From Micromonospora profundi (GTDB lineage: Bacteria; Actinomycetota; Actinomycetes; Mycobacteriales; Micromonosporaceae): 64,000 nucleotides of DNA. The position numbers and the translations under genes were made by a program. Every line of letters begins with the position of its first letter. Position 1 is the stretch's first letter. Of this stretch, positions 42,546 to 51,279 are shown in pieces. The notes beneath the pieces were generated by a model, which saw nothing but the letters and a program-made list of their open reading frames with translations, ran no database searches and was not told where the DNA came from. The stretch covers positions 6,574,501-6,638,500 of the forward strand of contig NZ_JAATJK010000001.1 of NCBI RefSeq assembly GCF_011927785.1, in the 5' to 3' direction.

Positions 42546-43556
42546 GTGCCCAGGAACAGGCTCGCCCAGCGCGGTCGCCGCGTGCTGCTCCCGCTGCTCG
42601 CCGTGCTGCTGGTGCTCACCGGTACGGCCGTACCCGCGTACGCCGAGCCCAACGAGGGTGGCAGCAAGAAGCTCCAGGACGCGCTGGAGTCGACGGCCAA
42701 GGGCCACATCGAGGCCAAGGCCAAGTTGGACACCTCCAAGCGTCGGCAGACCGCGCTGGCCGGCGAGCTGAAGGCCGTCGAGGGGCGGCTCGTCGGGCTC
42801 ACCGAGCAGGTCGGCGAGGTGGCCGCGCAGTCGTACCGCGTCGGTCGGATCACTCCGACGGCGATGCTGCTCAACACCGCCACCCCGCAGGCGTTCCTGC
42901 AACGCGCCGCCGACCTGGACCTGATGGCCCAGCGCGACAGCAAGCGGTTGCGTGATCTCGCCGAGGCTCAGCAGCAGGCACAGCAGGCCAAACTCGCTGT
43001 GGACGCCGAGGTCCGCGAGCAGCAGAAGCAGCTCGCCGTGATGGCGAAGAAGAAGAAGGAGGCCGAGGCGGCCCTCGCCGAGGTCAGCTCGGGTGGCAGC
43101 GGTGGCTTCAGCGGCGGCAGTTCCGCCTCGGCGAAGCCTGCGCCGCGCAACTCCGACGGGTCCTGGCCGTCGGAGTCCTGCTCGGTGAAGGACCCGACGA
43201 CCTCCGGCTGCATCACCCCGCGCACCCTCAACGCGCTCAAGCAGACCCAGGCGGCCGGCTACAAGCGGCACGTCTCCTGCAAGCGCGAGGGCGGCAGCGG
43301 CGAGCACCCGAAGGGTCGGGCCTGCGACTTCTCGGCCGCCACGAACGGCTTCGAGGACCGCAACGCGACAGGCGGCGACAAGGCGTACGGGGACAGCCTG
43401 GCAGCCTGGCACGTGCGCAACGCCGACCGGCTGGGCGTGCTCTACGTGATCTGGTATCGGCAGATCTGGCATCCGGGGACGGGGTGGCGGTCGTACAGCG
43501 GCAGCGGCAGCCCTGCCGCGAGCCACACGAACCATGTTCATCTCTCGATGTACTGA
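42546..43556 (+). CDS. Secreted coiled-coil protein with C-terminal LAS-type metallopeptidase-like domain
   Basis: A 336-residue exported protein. Signal peptide about 1-35 (LLPLLAVLLVLTGTAVPAYA). A long coiled coil spans about 40-185 (Lys/Gln/Ala rich, QQAQQAKLAVDAEVREQQKQ). After a Gly/Ser linker, residues 205-336 contain EHPKGRACDF (His-x6-Asp) and TNHVHLSMY (His-x-His), the zinc pattern of LAS peptidases such as VanY/M15; related C-terminal domains occur in ARB_07466-type proteins. The architecture recalls peptidoglycan hydrolases with regulatory coiled coils. GTG start with GAAGGA 7 bases ahead. Enzymatic activity is an inference. Confidence 0.82.
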   Translation: MPRNRLAQRGRRVLLPLLAVLLVLTGTAVPAYAEPNEGGSKKLQDALESTAKGHIEAKAKLDTSKRRQTALAGELKAVEGRLVGLTEQVGEVAAQSYRVGRITPTAMLLNTATPQAFLQRAADLDLMAQRDSKRLRDLAEAQQQAQQAKLAVDAEVREQQKQLAVMAKKKKEAEAALAEVSSGGSGGFSGGSSASAKPAPRNSDGSWPSESCSVKDPTTSGCITPRTLNALKQTQAAGYKRHVSCKREGGSGEHPKGRACDFSAATNGFEDRNATGGDKAYGDSLAAWHVRNADRLGVLYVIWYRQIWHPGTGWRSYSGSGSPAASHTNHVHLSMY

Positions 43557-43592
43557 CCCGGAACGCCAGCTTCGCTGCGTACCATCGCGACG

Positions 43593-45155
43593 ATGAGCTC
43601 CCCACCGTCCGAAATCGCGACCCCGCCGGCCCCCGCGGCCCCGCCCGTGCCGGTCACCGGCCGGGCGTTGCCCAACGGCTTGGCCGCGTTCCTGGTCTTC
43701 TTCTCCAGCGGCGCCGTGCTGGTGCTGGAGACCGTCGCGTTGCGCCTTGTCGGCCCCTACGTCGGGGTGACCCTCCAGGTGACCAGCTCGGTCATCGGCA
43801 TCGCCCTGGCCGCGATCGCGTACGGGGCGTGGTCCGGCGGCTGGTTGGCCGACCGACGCGACCCGCGGGGCCTGCTGGCGCCGGCGCTGGTGCTGGCCGG
43901 CATCGCCACCGCGATCACCCTGCCGGTGGTCCGGTACGCAGGTGAGGTGCTGCGTGGCGGCGCGGCCAGCGCCATCCTGCTGCTTGTGGCGCTCGCCGTG
44001 TTCGTGCCGGCGGCACTCCTGGCCGCTGTCACCCCGCTTGTGGTGAAACTCCAACTCGCCGACCTGCGCCGCACCGGCCAGGTGGTCGGCCGGCTGTCCG
44101 GCATCGGCACGCTCGGCGGCATCACCGCGACCCTGCTCACCGGCTTCGTGCTGGTCGCCGCACTGCGCAGCACTGTCATCCTGCTCGCACTGGCGGTGTC
44201 GCTCGGGCTTGTCGGCGTCGGCCTCGGCTGGTACCTGCGCCGCCAGGCGCCCACCGAACTGCCCGGTCCGGCCCGCACCCGGGCCGCGCTGGCCGTGCTC
44301 GGCCTGATCGGGGCGGGACTGAGCACCGTCGCGCCGAACCCGTGCGACATCGAGACGGCCTACCACTGTGCCGAGGTGACAGCGGACCCGGACCGGCCCA
44401 GCGGTCGGGTCCTGCTGCTCAACTCGGCCCAGCACTCGTACGTGGACCTGGCCGACCCGAAGCACCTTCAGTACGCGTACACCAAGTGGATCGGCGCGGT
44501 CGCCGACGTGGCCGCGCCGGCCGGGCAGCGGTTGGACGCGCTGCACCTGGGCGGCGGCGGATTCACGGTGCCGATGTACCTGGCCGCCACCCGACCGGGC
44601 ACCGACAATGTCGTGTTCGAGATCGACGGCGGGCTCGTCGAGCTGGGCAAGCGGGAGTTGGGCGTACGCCCGGGGCCGGGCCTGCGGGCCGAGGTGGGCG
44701 ACGCCCGGATGCTTGTCGTCGGCGAGCCGGCGGACAGCCGGGACCTGGTCGTCGGTGACGCGTTCGGGCATCTCGTGGTGCCCTGGCACCTGGCCACCCG
44801 GGAGATGGCCGCCGAGGTCCGCCGGGTGACCCGCCCCGGCGGCGTGTACGTGCAGAACGTCATCGACTATCCGCCGCTGCGGTTCATCCGTGCCGAACTG
44901 GCCACTGTCGCCGCCGAGTTTCCGCACGTCGCGTTGGTGGCCCCGCCGGAGGCGCTCGCCGAGGAGCGCGGCAGCAACTTCCTCATCGTCGCCTCGGAAG
45001 CGCCGCTGCCGCTGGCCGCCATCGGCGCCCGGTTGGAGCAGGTCGACCGCACCGTCAGCCTGATCTCCGGCGCGGAGCTGACGGAATTCGTCGGCGGGGC
45101 GCTGGTGTTGACCGACGACTACGCCCCGGTGGACCAACTGTTGGCGACCGCCTGA
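43593..45155 (+). CDS. Membrane-fused spermidine synthase-like protein
   Basis: A 520-residue protein. Residues about 25-215 hold six or more membrane segments (LVFFSSGAVLVLETVALRLV and later ones), followed at about 225 by a further helix. Residues 290-500 are a spermidine-synthase/class I methyltransferase fold: LHLGGGGFTVPMYLA, VVFEIDGGLVELGK, GDARMLV and DLVVGDAFG. Such fusions are common in actinobacteria; whether they make polyamines is not established from sequence. An 8-bp inverted repeat follows the stop. Confidence 0.85.
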   Translation: MSSPPSEIATPPAPAAPPVPVTGRALPNGLAAFLVFFSSGAVLVLETVALRLVGPYVGVTLQVTSSVIGIALAAIAYGAWSGGWLADRRDPRGLLAPALVLAGIATAITLPVVRYAGEVLRGGAASAILLLVALAVFVPAALLAAVTPLVVKLQLADLRRTGQVVGRLSGIGTLGGITATLLTGFVLVAALRSTVILLALAVSLGLVGVGLGWYLRRQAPTELPGPARTRAALAVLGLIGAGLSTVAPNPCDIETAYHCAEVTADPDRPSGRVLLLNSAQHSYVDLADPKHLQYAYTKWIGAVADVAAPAGQRLDALHLGGGGFTVPMYLAATRPGTDNVVFEIDGGLVELGKRELGVRPGPGLRAEVGDARMLVVGEPADSRDLVVGDAFGHLVVPWHLATREMAAEVRRVTRPGGVYVQNVIDYPPLRFIRAELATVAAEFPHVALVAPPEALAEERGSNFLIVASEAPLPLAAIGARLEQVDRTVSLISGAELTEFVGGALVLTDDYAPVDQLLATA

Positions 45156-45169
45156 TCGGGTGAAACTCG

Positions 45170-45189
45170 TGACCGATTCCGATCGGTCA
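45170..45189. promoter_or_regulatory. Perfect inverted repeat between the synthase and kinase genes
   Basis: TGACCGAT (45170-45177) and ATCGGTCA (45182-45189) flank TCCG. It lies 15 bp past one stop and 38 bp before the kinase ATG, so it may be a short terminator hairpin or an operator. Confidence 0.4.
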
Positions 45190-45226
45190 GGTGTAGTCCG
45201 GTGGCGTACGGGCAACAACGGCCACC

Positions 45227-46852
45227 ATGGGTGGTGAGGATCGGAACGGTGCACAACTCCTCGATGAGCGGTACCGGCTGGTCGAGCAGCTCGGTGCGGG
45301 CGGCATGTCGGTGGTCTGGCGTGGCTACGACGAGGTGCTCGGCCGCCAGGTCGCGGTGAAGGTGCTGGCCTCCCGGCTGGCCAGCGACCGGGCCTTCCGG
45401 CACCGGATCCGGATCGAGGCGCAGGCCGCCGCGCGGCTGTGTCACCCCAACATCACCAACGTGTACGACTACGGCGAGTCCCAGCAGGTCGGCCTGACAG
45501 TGCCGTACGTGGTGATGGAGCTCGTCGACGGCGGTTCACTTGCCGGCCGGCTCAGCCGCGAGGGGCAGCTGCCGTGGCGGGAGGCGGTGGCCATCGGTGC
45601 CGAGGTCAGCTCGGCGCTTGCCACCGCGCACAGCCGTGGAGTCGTGCACCGCGACGTCACCCCGGGCAACGTGATGCTCACCCCGACCGGGGTGAAGGTC
45701 GTCGACTTCGGCATCTCCGCGCTGGTGGGGGAGAGCGAGAAGGGCCCTGACGGCGCACTGCTTGGCACGCCCGCGTACCTCGCACCGGAGCGGCTCGACA
45801 ACGGCCAGGTCTCCCCGGCCACCGACGTGTACGCAGTCGGGCTGCTGCTCTACAGGATGCTCACGGGCCGGCTGCCGTGGGAGGCGACCACCACCACGCA
45901 GATGCTGCGGGCGCACATGTACAGCGACCCGGACCCGATGCCGTCGGTGCCGGGGCTGCCCGACGAGGTGACCGACCTGGTGCGCCGCTGCCTCGCCAAG
46001 CGACCCGGTGACCGGCCGGCCACCGCCGAGCTGGCCCGTACCCTCGCCGAGGCGGCCGGAATGCCGGCGGCCGTGCCGGTGTCACCGGCGGCCCATCTGG
46101 ACCCGGCCGCCTTGGCCAGCGCGGGCACCACGATCCTGCCCTGGTCGGCGGCGACCGACGCGCTGCCGCTGTCGCGTACCCGTAACCGGGCTCGGCGGGT
46201 GAGCCGGCGCCGGCAGGTGGAGGCCTCGGTGGCCGCCGTGGGGCTGATCGCTGTCACCGGGGCGATGTGGGGGTTCACCTCCCGCAGCCCGGCCAGCGGC
46301 GAGGAGCGCCCCACCGAGGCGCGGATGGGTCTGCCGCAGGTCGCGCCGTGCGAGGTGTCGTACGCGCTGCGCACGGATTCCGGCAAGGACTTCACCGCCG
46401 AGCTGACGCTTACCAACACCGGGGAGCGTGAGCTGCGCGACTGGACGATGAGCTTCACCTTTCCCGGTCAGCAGAAGGTGACGAAGGCGGAGCCGGCCCC
46501 GGTGCGGCAGGACGGCGGCGAGGTGCAGATCCGGCCGGCAGAGCAGAGCACGAGCCTGGCGCCGGGCGCGGCCGAGAAGGTCACCCTGACCGGTTCGTAC
46601 AGCGGGTCGAACCCGCTGCCTGTGGAGTTCCGCCTCGGCGACGCGCCCTGCGGGGTACGCGTCTCCGGTGTGGCGGGCACGGCCCCGGCCGTCGTCCCGC
46701 CGAGCAAGGCGCCGGCACCCAAGGCGACGACTAAGACTCCGGCCAAGACGACGAATACCGCGCCGAAGGCACCGAAGAAGGCCGCGCCGAAGCCCGAGAA
46801 GCCCGGCAAGGGGAAGGGGCCGGGTGGTGGCCCGGGAAAAGCGGAAAGGTGA
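45227..46852 (+). CDS. Transmembrane Ser/Thr protein kinase with extracellular CBM2-like domain
   Basis: A 541-residue PknB-type kinase. Kinase domain 15-275: P-loop LGAGGMSVV (22-30), Lys45, catalytic HRDVTPGNVM (Asp143), DFG 160-162, APE near 186. One membrane helix at about 333-350. Extracellular residues 374-475 match carbohydrate-binding module 2: Cys375 and Cys475 as the ends, FTAELTLTNTGE, RDWTMSFTFPGQQ, and LAPGAAEKVTLTGSYSGSNPLPVEF. The surface tryptophans used by cellulose-binding CBM2 seem absent, so the ligand is open. The tail (481-541) is Pro/Lys/Ala rich. It would sense an extracellular ligand and phosphorylate cytoplasmic targets. Confidence 0.9.
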   Translation: MGGEDRNGAQLLDERYRLVEQLGAGGMSVVWRGYDEVLGRQVAVKVLASRLASDRAFRHRIRIEAQAAARLCHPNITNVYDYGESQQVGLTVPYVVMELVDGGSLAGRLSREGQLPWREAVAIGAEVSSALATAHSRGVVHRDVTPGNVMLTPTGVKVVDFGISALVGESEKGPDGALLGTPAYLAPERLDNGQVSPATDVYAVGLLLYRMLTGRLPWEATTTTQMLRAHMYSDPDPMPSVPGLPDEVTDLVRRCLAKRPGDRPATAELARTLAEAAGMPAAVPVSPAAHLDPAALASAGTTILPWSAATDALPLSRTRNRARRVSRRRQVEASVAAVGLIAVTGAMWGFTSRSPASGEERPTEARMGLPQVAPCEVSYALRTDSGKDFTAELTLTNTGERELRDWTMSFTFPGQQKVTKAEPAPVRQDGGEVQIRPAEQSTSLAPGAAEKVTLTGSYSGSNPLPVEFRLGDAPCGVRVSGVAGTAPAVVPPSKAPAPKATTKTPAKTTNTAPKAPKKAAPKPEKPGKGKGPGGGPGKAER

Positions 46853-46899
46853 CGAAGGGTGAACGGAAGGGGCCGGGCGGCGGAAAGAAGTGAGCAGCC

Positions 46900-47568
46900 T
46901 CAGCGGAGCCTCGCGAACCGGTGTACCTGGTCGATCCCACCTTCCACGACGAGCACCCCTTCCCGGGGCAGTGGTGTGTCGTCCGCTGCGGACCGGAAGT
47001 GTTCCCCCGGCACCTTGAGGCCGACCACGCGGACTCCGTAGCGGTCGTCCGGGCGCAGGTCGAGCAGGGTCCGCCCGGCAAGGGACTCCGGCACCCGGAC
47101 GGCGGCGATCGCGAAGTCGTCGTCGAGTTCGACGAAGTCGAGCAGCTGACTGACGATCAGGTGTGCCACCCGTTCGCCGGTCTCCGCCTCCGGAAAGATC
47201 ACGTGGTGCGCGCCCACCGACGACAGGATCTTCGCGTGCTTCTGTGAGGTGGCCCGCGCCCAGACCTGCGGCACCCCCAGCTCGACAAGCGCCAGCACGG
47301 TGAGCACGCTTGCCTCCACCGAGGCGCCGATGGCCACCACGGCCCGCCCGAAGCCCGCGACACCGAGTTGCCGCAGTGACCCGTCCTCGGTCGCGTCGGC
47401 CTGGACCACCCGGTCGAGCTGTGCCGACCAGCGCTGCACCCGCTCCGGGTGCTTGTCGATGGCCAGCACCTCGTAGTTCATCCGGGTCAGCGAGCCAGCC
47501 AGGTGGCACCCGAACCGACCCAGCCCGATCACCACGACGCCTTCGCCGTCCGCGCGCCTAGTCGACAC
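46900..47568 (-). CDS. trkA: TrkA-type potassium channel regulatory subunit (RCK domain)
   Basis: A 222-residue cytoplasmic protein. The RCK-N Rossmann motif is VVVIGLGRFGCHLAGSL with an Asp (AIDKHPERV) for NAD binding; residues about 140-220 form the TrkA_C domain (DDDFAIAAVRVPESLAGRTL). It gates the TrkH channel encoded 17 bp upstream in the same direction. GTG start at 47568 with GGAGAGG 5 bases ahead. Confidence 0.92.
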   Translation of the reverse strand: MSTRRADGEGVVVIGLGRFGCHLAGSLTRMNYEVLAIDKHPERVQRWSAQLDRVVQADATEDGSLRQLGVAGFGRAVVAIGASVEASVLTVLALVELGVPQVWARATSQKHAKILSSVGAHHVIFPEAETGERVAHLIVSQLLDFVELDDDFAIAAVRVPESLAGRTLLDLRPDDRYGVRVVGLKVPGEHFRSAADDTPLPREGVLVVEGGIDQVHRFARLR

Positions 47569-47585
47569 CTCGGCCTCTCCCACTC

Positions 47586-48920
47586 CTAGCCGACAACGGG
47601 TTGCTCCTGGGGGTAGCGGTAGAGCCGGCGCCGCGTGTTCAGGGCGATCGCCGAGCCGAGGGTGAGCGGCCCGACCCGGCCGATGAACATCAGCACGGTC
47701 AGCGCCAGTTGGCCGCTTTCCGGCAGCGTGCCGGCCAGCCCGACGGTCAGGCCGGTGGTGCTGAACGCGGACGTGATCTCGAACAGGGCAGAGACGAAGG
47801 GGACGCCCTCGGTGAGCAGCAGAAGCGCCATCGTTCCGACAGTGACGAGCGCGACGCTGAGCAGGGCAACAGTGACGGCCTGCCGCTGGCTGGCGGTGGC
47901 CACCCGGCGGTGCCCGACCGTCACGTCGGGCTCGCCGCGCAGCTCCGCCCAGATGGTGAACCCGAGCAGGAAGAACGTGGAGACCTTGATTCCACCGGCC
48001 GTGCTGGCGCTGCCGCCCCCGATGAACATCAGCACGATCAGCAGTGGGTAGCTCTCCTCCTGCAACGCGCTGATGTCCAGCACACTGAAGCCGCCGGTGC
48101 GGCTCATCGCGATCTGGGTGAACGACGCGAGCGCCTTGCCCCGGGCGTCGTACGCGCCGATTGTCTCGGCGTTTGTCCACTCGGCGGCGAGCAGGCCGGC
48201 GAAGCCGAGCAGCAGCAGCACGACAGTGCCCCAGATGGTCAGCTTTGTCGACACCGCCCAACGGGTCGGCTGACGCCACTCGCGGGCCGCCTCGAACAGG
48301 GCCGGAAACCCGAGCCCGCCGACGATCGCGCCGAACGCCAACGGCAGCGACACCCACGGGTCGCGATTGAAGGCAATCAGACCGTCGGAGTAGAGCGCGA
48401 AGCCGCCGTTGTTGAACGCCTGCACTGCGTGGAAGACGCCCGACCAGAGCGCTCGCCCCGGCCTGTAGTCGTAGGTCAGCCAGAGCCGGCCGGCGACCAC
48501 CGCTGTCATCACGGCCTCGCAGGCGAACACGGTCACCGCGATCCGGCGAAGCAGCCGCCCGACGTCACCGAGGCCGAACTCCGCCGTCTCGGCCTGCACG
48601 AGCAGTCGGTTGCGCAGCCCCAACTGGCGCGAGACCACGAGGATGACGAGCGCCGCCGCGGTGAGGATGCCGAGACCGCCGAGCTGGGTGAGCAGGGTGA
48701 TCACCAGCAGGCCCCCGCCGGACCAGTAGTTGGGGGTGTCGGTGACGGCCATGCCGGTGACCGACACCGCCGACGTGGCGGTGAACAGCGCGGTGGTCAG
48801 GGGCGGGCGCTGGTGCTGCACTGTCGCCCAGCGCGTCATCAGCAGTCCGGTGCCGAGCAGGATCGGCACCAGGAAGGCGAACGGCACCAGCCGCACGGGG
48901 TTGCGGAAGAACCGGCGCAC
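47586..48920 (-). CDS. trkH: TrkH/KtrB-family potassium uptake protein
   Basis: A 444-residue membrane protein with four M1-P-M2 repeats. Selectivity-filter-like Gly segments can be seen, for example TATSAVSVTGMAVTDTP in the first repeat, NNGGFALY, SRTGGFSVLD and SAFSTTGLTVGL. It imports K+ with the TrkA subunit next to it. I prefer GTG at 48920 (GGAAGA 7 bases upstream; begins RRFFRNPVRLVPFAF); an ATG at 48968 in frame would add 16 residues. No potassium-specific promoter seen. Confidence 0.92.
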   Translation of the reverse strand: MRRFFRNPVRLVPFAFLVPILLGTGLLMTRWATVQHQRPPLTTALFTATSAVSVTGMAVTDTPNYWSGGGLLVITLLTQLGGLGILTAAALVILVVSRQLGLRNRLLVQAETAEFGLGDVGRLLRRIAVTVFACEAVMTAVVAGRLWLTYDYRPGRALWSGVFHAVQAFNNGGFALYSDGLIAFNRDPWVSLPLAFGAIVGGLGFPALFEAAREWRQPTRWAVSTKLTIWGTVVLLLLGFAGLLAAEWTNAETIGAYDARGKALASFTQIAMSRTGGFSVLDISALQEESYPLLIVLMFIGGGSASTAGGIKVSTFFLLGFTIWAELRGEPDVTVGHRRVATASQRQAVTVALLSVALVTVGTMALLLLTEGVPFVSALFEITSAFSTTGLTVGLAGTLPESGQLALTVLMFIGRVGPLTLGSAIALNTRRRLYRYPQEQPVVG

Positions 48921-49255
48921 CAGACAATCTTCCGTTTCCGGGCGACTTCCCGAGTGAGAACGGCCCATTCCAAGGACACGCCCGCCGCGCGGCCCCCTGC
49001 CACCGTTCCAGGATCGAGCACGATCTTGAAGGTTGCTGATGGATGGCGTGGGGCGACACAGGCGCTGGGCGGGCCGTGGGGGTCGGCGCCATCGGAAGGG
49101 CGGGTCCGAGGGTGGCAGGGCGGCCCGTTGTAACCTCTGGCCACCTCATTCCTGTTACTTGTGTGTTTCTGCCACATAGCTCGTGGGTGACGTCACTTCT
49201 AGCGTGGGCCGTCACAAAGAAGTTCTCTCCCTCCGAGTCCTCATGTGGAGTCGCA
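48921..49255. other. Intergenic region with palindrome upstream of the ABC importer
   Basis: This 335-bp divergent region holds no supported gene. A perfect 10-bp palindrome GTGACGTCAC lies at 49187-49196, and TAGCGT at 49200-49205 could be a -10 for the ABC operon. The stretch 49136-49180 is unusually AT-rich for this window, consistent with a promoter. Confidence 0.5.
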
Positions 49256-50455
49256 ATGACGGTCCGGACGACGCGGCGGGTGTTCCTCTCCGCCGCCACG
49301 ATGATGGCCGCGGCGTTGGCCGCCACGGCCTGTGGCAGCCCGCAGGACACCGCCACCGGCGGCGGCGACAGCGCCGCGCCGGTAAAGGTCGGCCTGGTGT
49401 ACTCCCAGTCGGGTGCGCTGGCCAGTTACGGAAAGCAGTACATCGAGGGGTTCAAGGCGGGGCTCGACTTCGCCACCCAGGGCACCGGCAAGGTCGGTGA
49501 CCGCACGATCGAGGTCAGCGAGGTCGACGACGCGGGAGACCCCGCCAAGGCGGTGTCCGCCGCCAAGGACCTGATCGGCAAGGGTACGAAGATCATCGCG
49601 GGCTCCACCGCCTCCGGCGTGGCGCTGCAGGTCGCCCCGATCGCGGCGCAGAACAAGGTCCTGTTCATCTCCGGGCCGGCCGCCACCGACGCGGTGACCG
49701 GCGCCAACAAGTACACGTTCCGTTCCGGCCGGCAGTCCTACCAGGACGTGGTGACCGCCAAGTCGTTCATCGGCGACCCCACCGGCAAGAAGGTGGTTGT
49801 CTTCGCCCAGGACGGCGCGTTCGGCGACGCAAACGAGGCAGCCGTCAAGGCGGTCATCGGCGGCGCGGGTGCCACCGTCAGCAGCGTACGGGCACCGGCC
49901 AGCGCCACCGAGTTCACGCCGTTCGCCAGCCAGATCAAGACCGCGAAGCCGGATCTGCTCTTCGTGGCCTGGGCCGGCACCACCGCCCCGGCCATGTGGC
50001 AGACCCTCGACCAGCAGGGCGTGCTCTCGTCGACCACTGTCGTGACCGGCCTCGACATCCGCGCCTCCTGGCCGACGTTCGGCGCGGCCGGCACGAAGAT
50101 CTCCTTCCTGTCGCACTACTTCGACGGCGCCTCCGACACCGAGGCCAGCAAGGCGCTGAAGGCCAAGGTCGGCACCGTCGACCTGTTCCACCCGGACGGC
50201 TTCGCCGCGGCGCAGATGGTGGTCCGCGCCGTGCAGGAGGGCGGGGAGGACGTCGACAAGATGGTCACCGTCCTGGAGGGCTGGAGCTTCGACGGGGTCA
50301 AGGGCAAGATGACCATCCGAGCCGAGGACCACGCGCTGCTCCAGCCGATGTACCAGGCCAAGCTCAGCGGCAGCGGCACCGCCTTCTCGGCCACCGCGCA
50401 GAAGAGCCTCACCGGTGACGAGTCGGCGCCGCCGGCCGTGGCGATGAAGGGCTGA
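49256..50455 (+). CDS. Branched-chain amino acid-type ABC substrate-binding lipoprotein
   Basis: A 399-residue exported receptor. The signal has twin arginines (TTRRVFLSAATMMAAAL) and lipobox ATAC. The mature part is a type I periplasmic binding fold of the Leu/Ile/Val family: KVGLVYSQSGALASYGKQYIEGF, IIAGSTASGVALQVAPIA, and VVVFAQDGAFGDANEAAVK. Ligand may be branched-chain amino acids or another hydrophobic solute; it cannot be fixed from sequence. First gene of a five-gene importer; the ATP-binding gene starts 3 bp after its stop. Confidence 0.92.
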   Translation: MTVRTTRRVFLSAATMMAAALAATACGSPQDTATGGGDSAAPVKVGLVYSQSGALASYGKQYIEGFKAGLDFATQGTGKVGDRTIEVSEVDDAGDPAKAVSAAKDLIGKGTKIIAGSTASGVALQVAPIAAQNKVLFISGPAATDAVTGANKYTFRSGRQSYQDVVTAKSFIGDPTGKKVVVFAQDGAFGDANEAAVKAVIGGAGATVSSVRAPASATEFTPFASQIKTAKPDLLFVAWAGTTAPAMWQTLDQQGVLSSTTVVTGLDIRASWPTFGAAGTKISFLSHYFDGASDTEASKALKAKVGTVDLFHPDGFAAAQMVVRAVQEGGEDVDKMVTVLEGWSFDGVKGKMTIRAEDHALLQPMYQAKLSGSGTAFSATAQKSLTGDESAPPAVAMKG

Positions 50456-50458
50456 GAA

Positions 50459-51202
50459 ATGCTCGCCACCCGCGGTCTGACCTGGCGGATCGGTGAGGTC
50501 GCCATCGTCGACAGCGTCTACCTCGACCTCGCGCCCGGAGAGTTCCTGGGCGTGATCGGGCCGAACGGCGCAGGCAAGACCTCACTGTTCAACCTGATCA
50601 CCGGCCTGCGCCGGGCCACGGAGGGCCGGATCACCCTGGACGGGCAGGACATCGGGGCGCTCCCGCCGCACCGGCGGGCTCGCCTCGGTCTGGGCCGTAC
50701 CTTCCAGGCATCCTCGGTCTTCGGTTCGCTGAGCGTGCGGGAGAACGTCCGGCTCGCCGTGCAGGCGCACCGCGGGGGCTCGATGGCACTGTGGCGGCGG
50801 GCGGCGGCCGACCGGGAGGTGGCCGCCGCCGCCGACGCGGCGCTCGACCGGGTCGGCCTCGCCCACCGGGGTACGGCGCTGGCCGGCACCCTGGCCCACG
50901 GCGAAAAACGCAAGCTGGAGATCGCCCTGCTGCTCGCCGGTGAACCGCGGGTGATGCTGCTGGACGAGCCGATGGCAGGGGTCAGCGCCGAGGACGTACC
51001 CGAACTGGTCGCGGTGATCAAGTCGTTGACCGGGGACAGCAACCGGGCGGTGCTGATGGTCGAGCACCACATGGACGTCATCCTGGAACTGGCCGACCGC
51101 ATCGCCGTCATGCACCACGGCGCGCTGCTGGCCTGCGACACCCCGGAGACGGTGATGGCCAACGCCACTGTGCAAGAGGCCTACCTGGGGGAGTCGCTGT
51201 GA
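50459..51202 (+). CDS. livG: ABC ATP-binding protein, LivG type
   Basis: A 247-residue ATPase. Walker A VIGPNGAGKTSLFNLITG, the LivG-characteristic LGLGRTFQASSVFGSLSVREN, signature region LAHGEKRKLEIALLL, Walker B VMLLDEPMAGVSAED, and the H-loop VEHHMDVI. It energises the LivH/LivM channel together with LivF. The stop lies inside the first copy of a 24-bp direct repeat. Confidence 0.93.
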   Translation: MLATRGLTWRIGEVAIVDSVYLDLAPGEFLGVIGPNGAGKTSLFNLITGLRRATEGRITLDGQDIGALPPHRRARLGLGRTFQASSVFGSLSVRENVRLAVQAHRGGSMALWRRAAADREVAAAADAALDRVGLAHRGTALAGTLAHGEKRKLEIALLLAGEPRVMLLDEPMAGVSAEDVPELVAVIKSLTGDSNRAVLMVEHHMDVILELADRIAVMHHGALLACDTPETVMANATVQEAYLGESL

Positions 51203-51279
51203 GCGCGAGGAGTGAGCCGGGTTTGCGAGCCCCGCAGTCGCGAACGGAGGTGGCTCTGTGAGCGCGAGGAGTGAGCCGG
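51197..51279 (+). repeat. 24-bp direct repeat flanking the livG-livF junction
   Basis: CTGTGAGCGCGAGGAGTGAG, extended by CCGG, occurs at 51197-51220 and 51256-51279, 59 bp apart. The first copy contains the livG stop, the second the livF start. The 35-base centre reads GTTTGCGAGCCCCGCAGTCG and on to an AACGGAGGTGG ribosome-binding site. I recall GCGAGCCCCGCAGTCGCGAAC-like sequences being frequent in Micromonospora; not verified. Probable interspersed repeat or local duplication. Confidence 0.75.

Noticed and set aside
51200..51257. A second short GTG-started gene between livG and livF
   Set aside because: The GTG at the first repeat copy gives no meaningful protein; the region is better explained as a repeat plus the livF ribosome-binding site.
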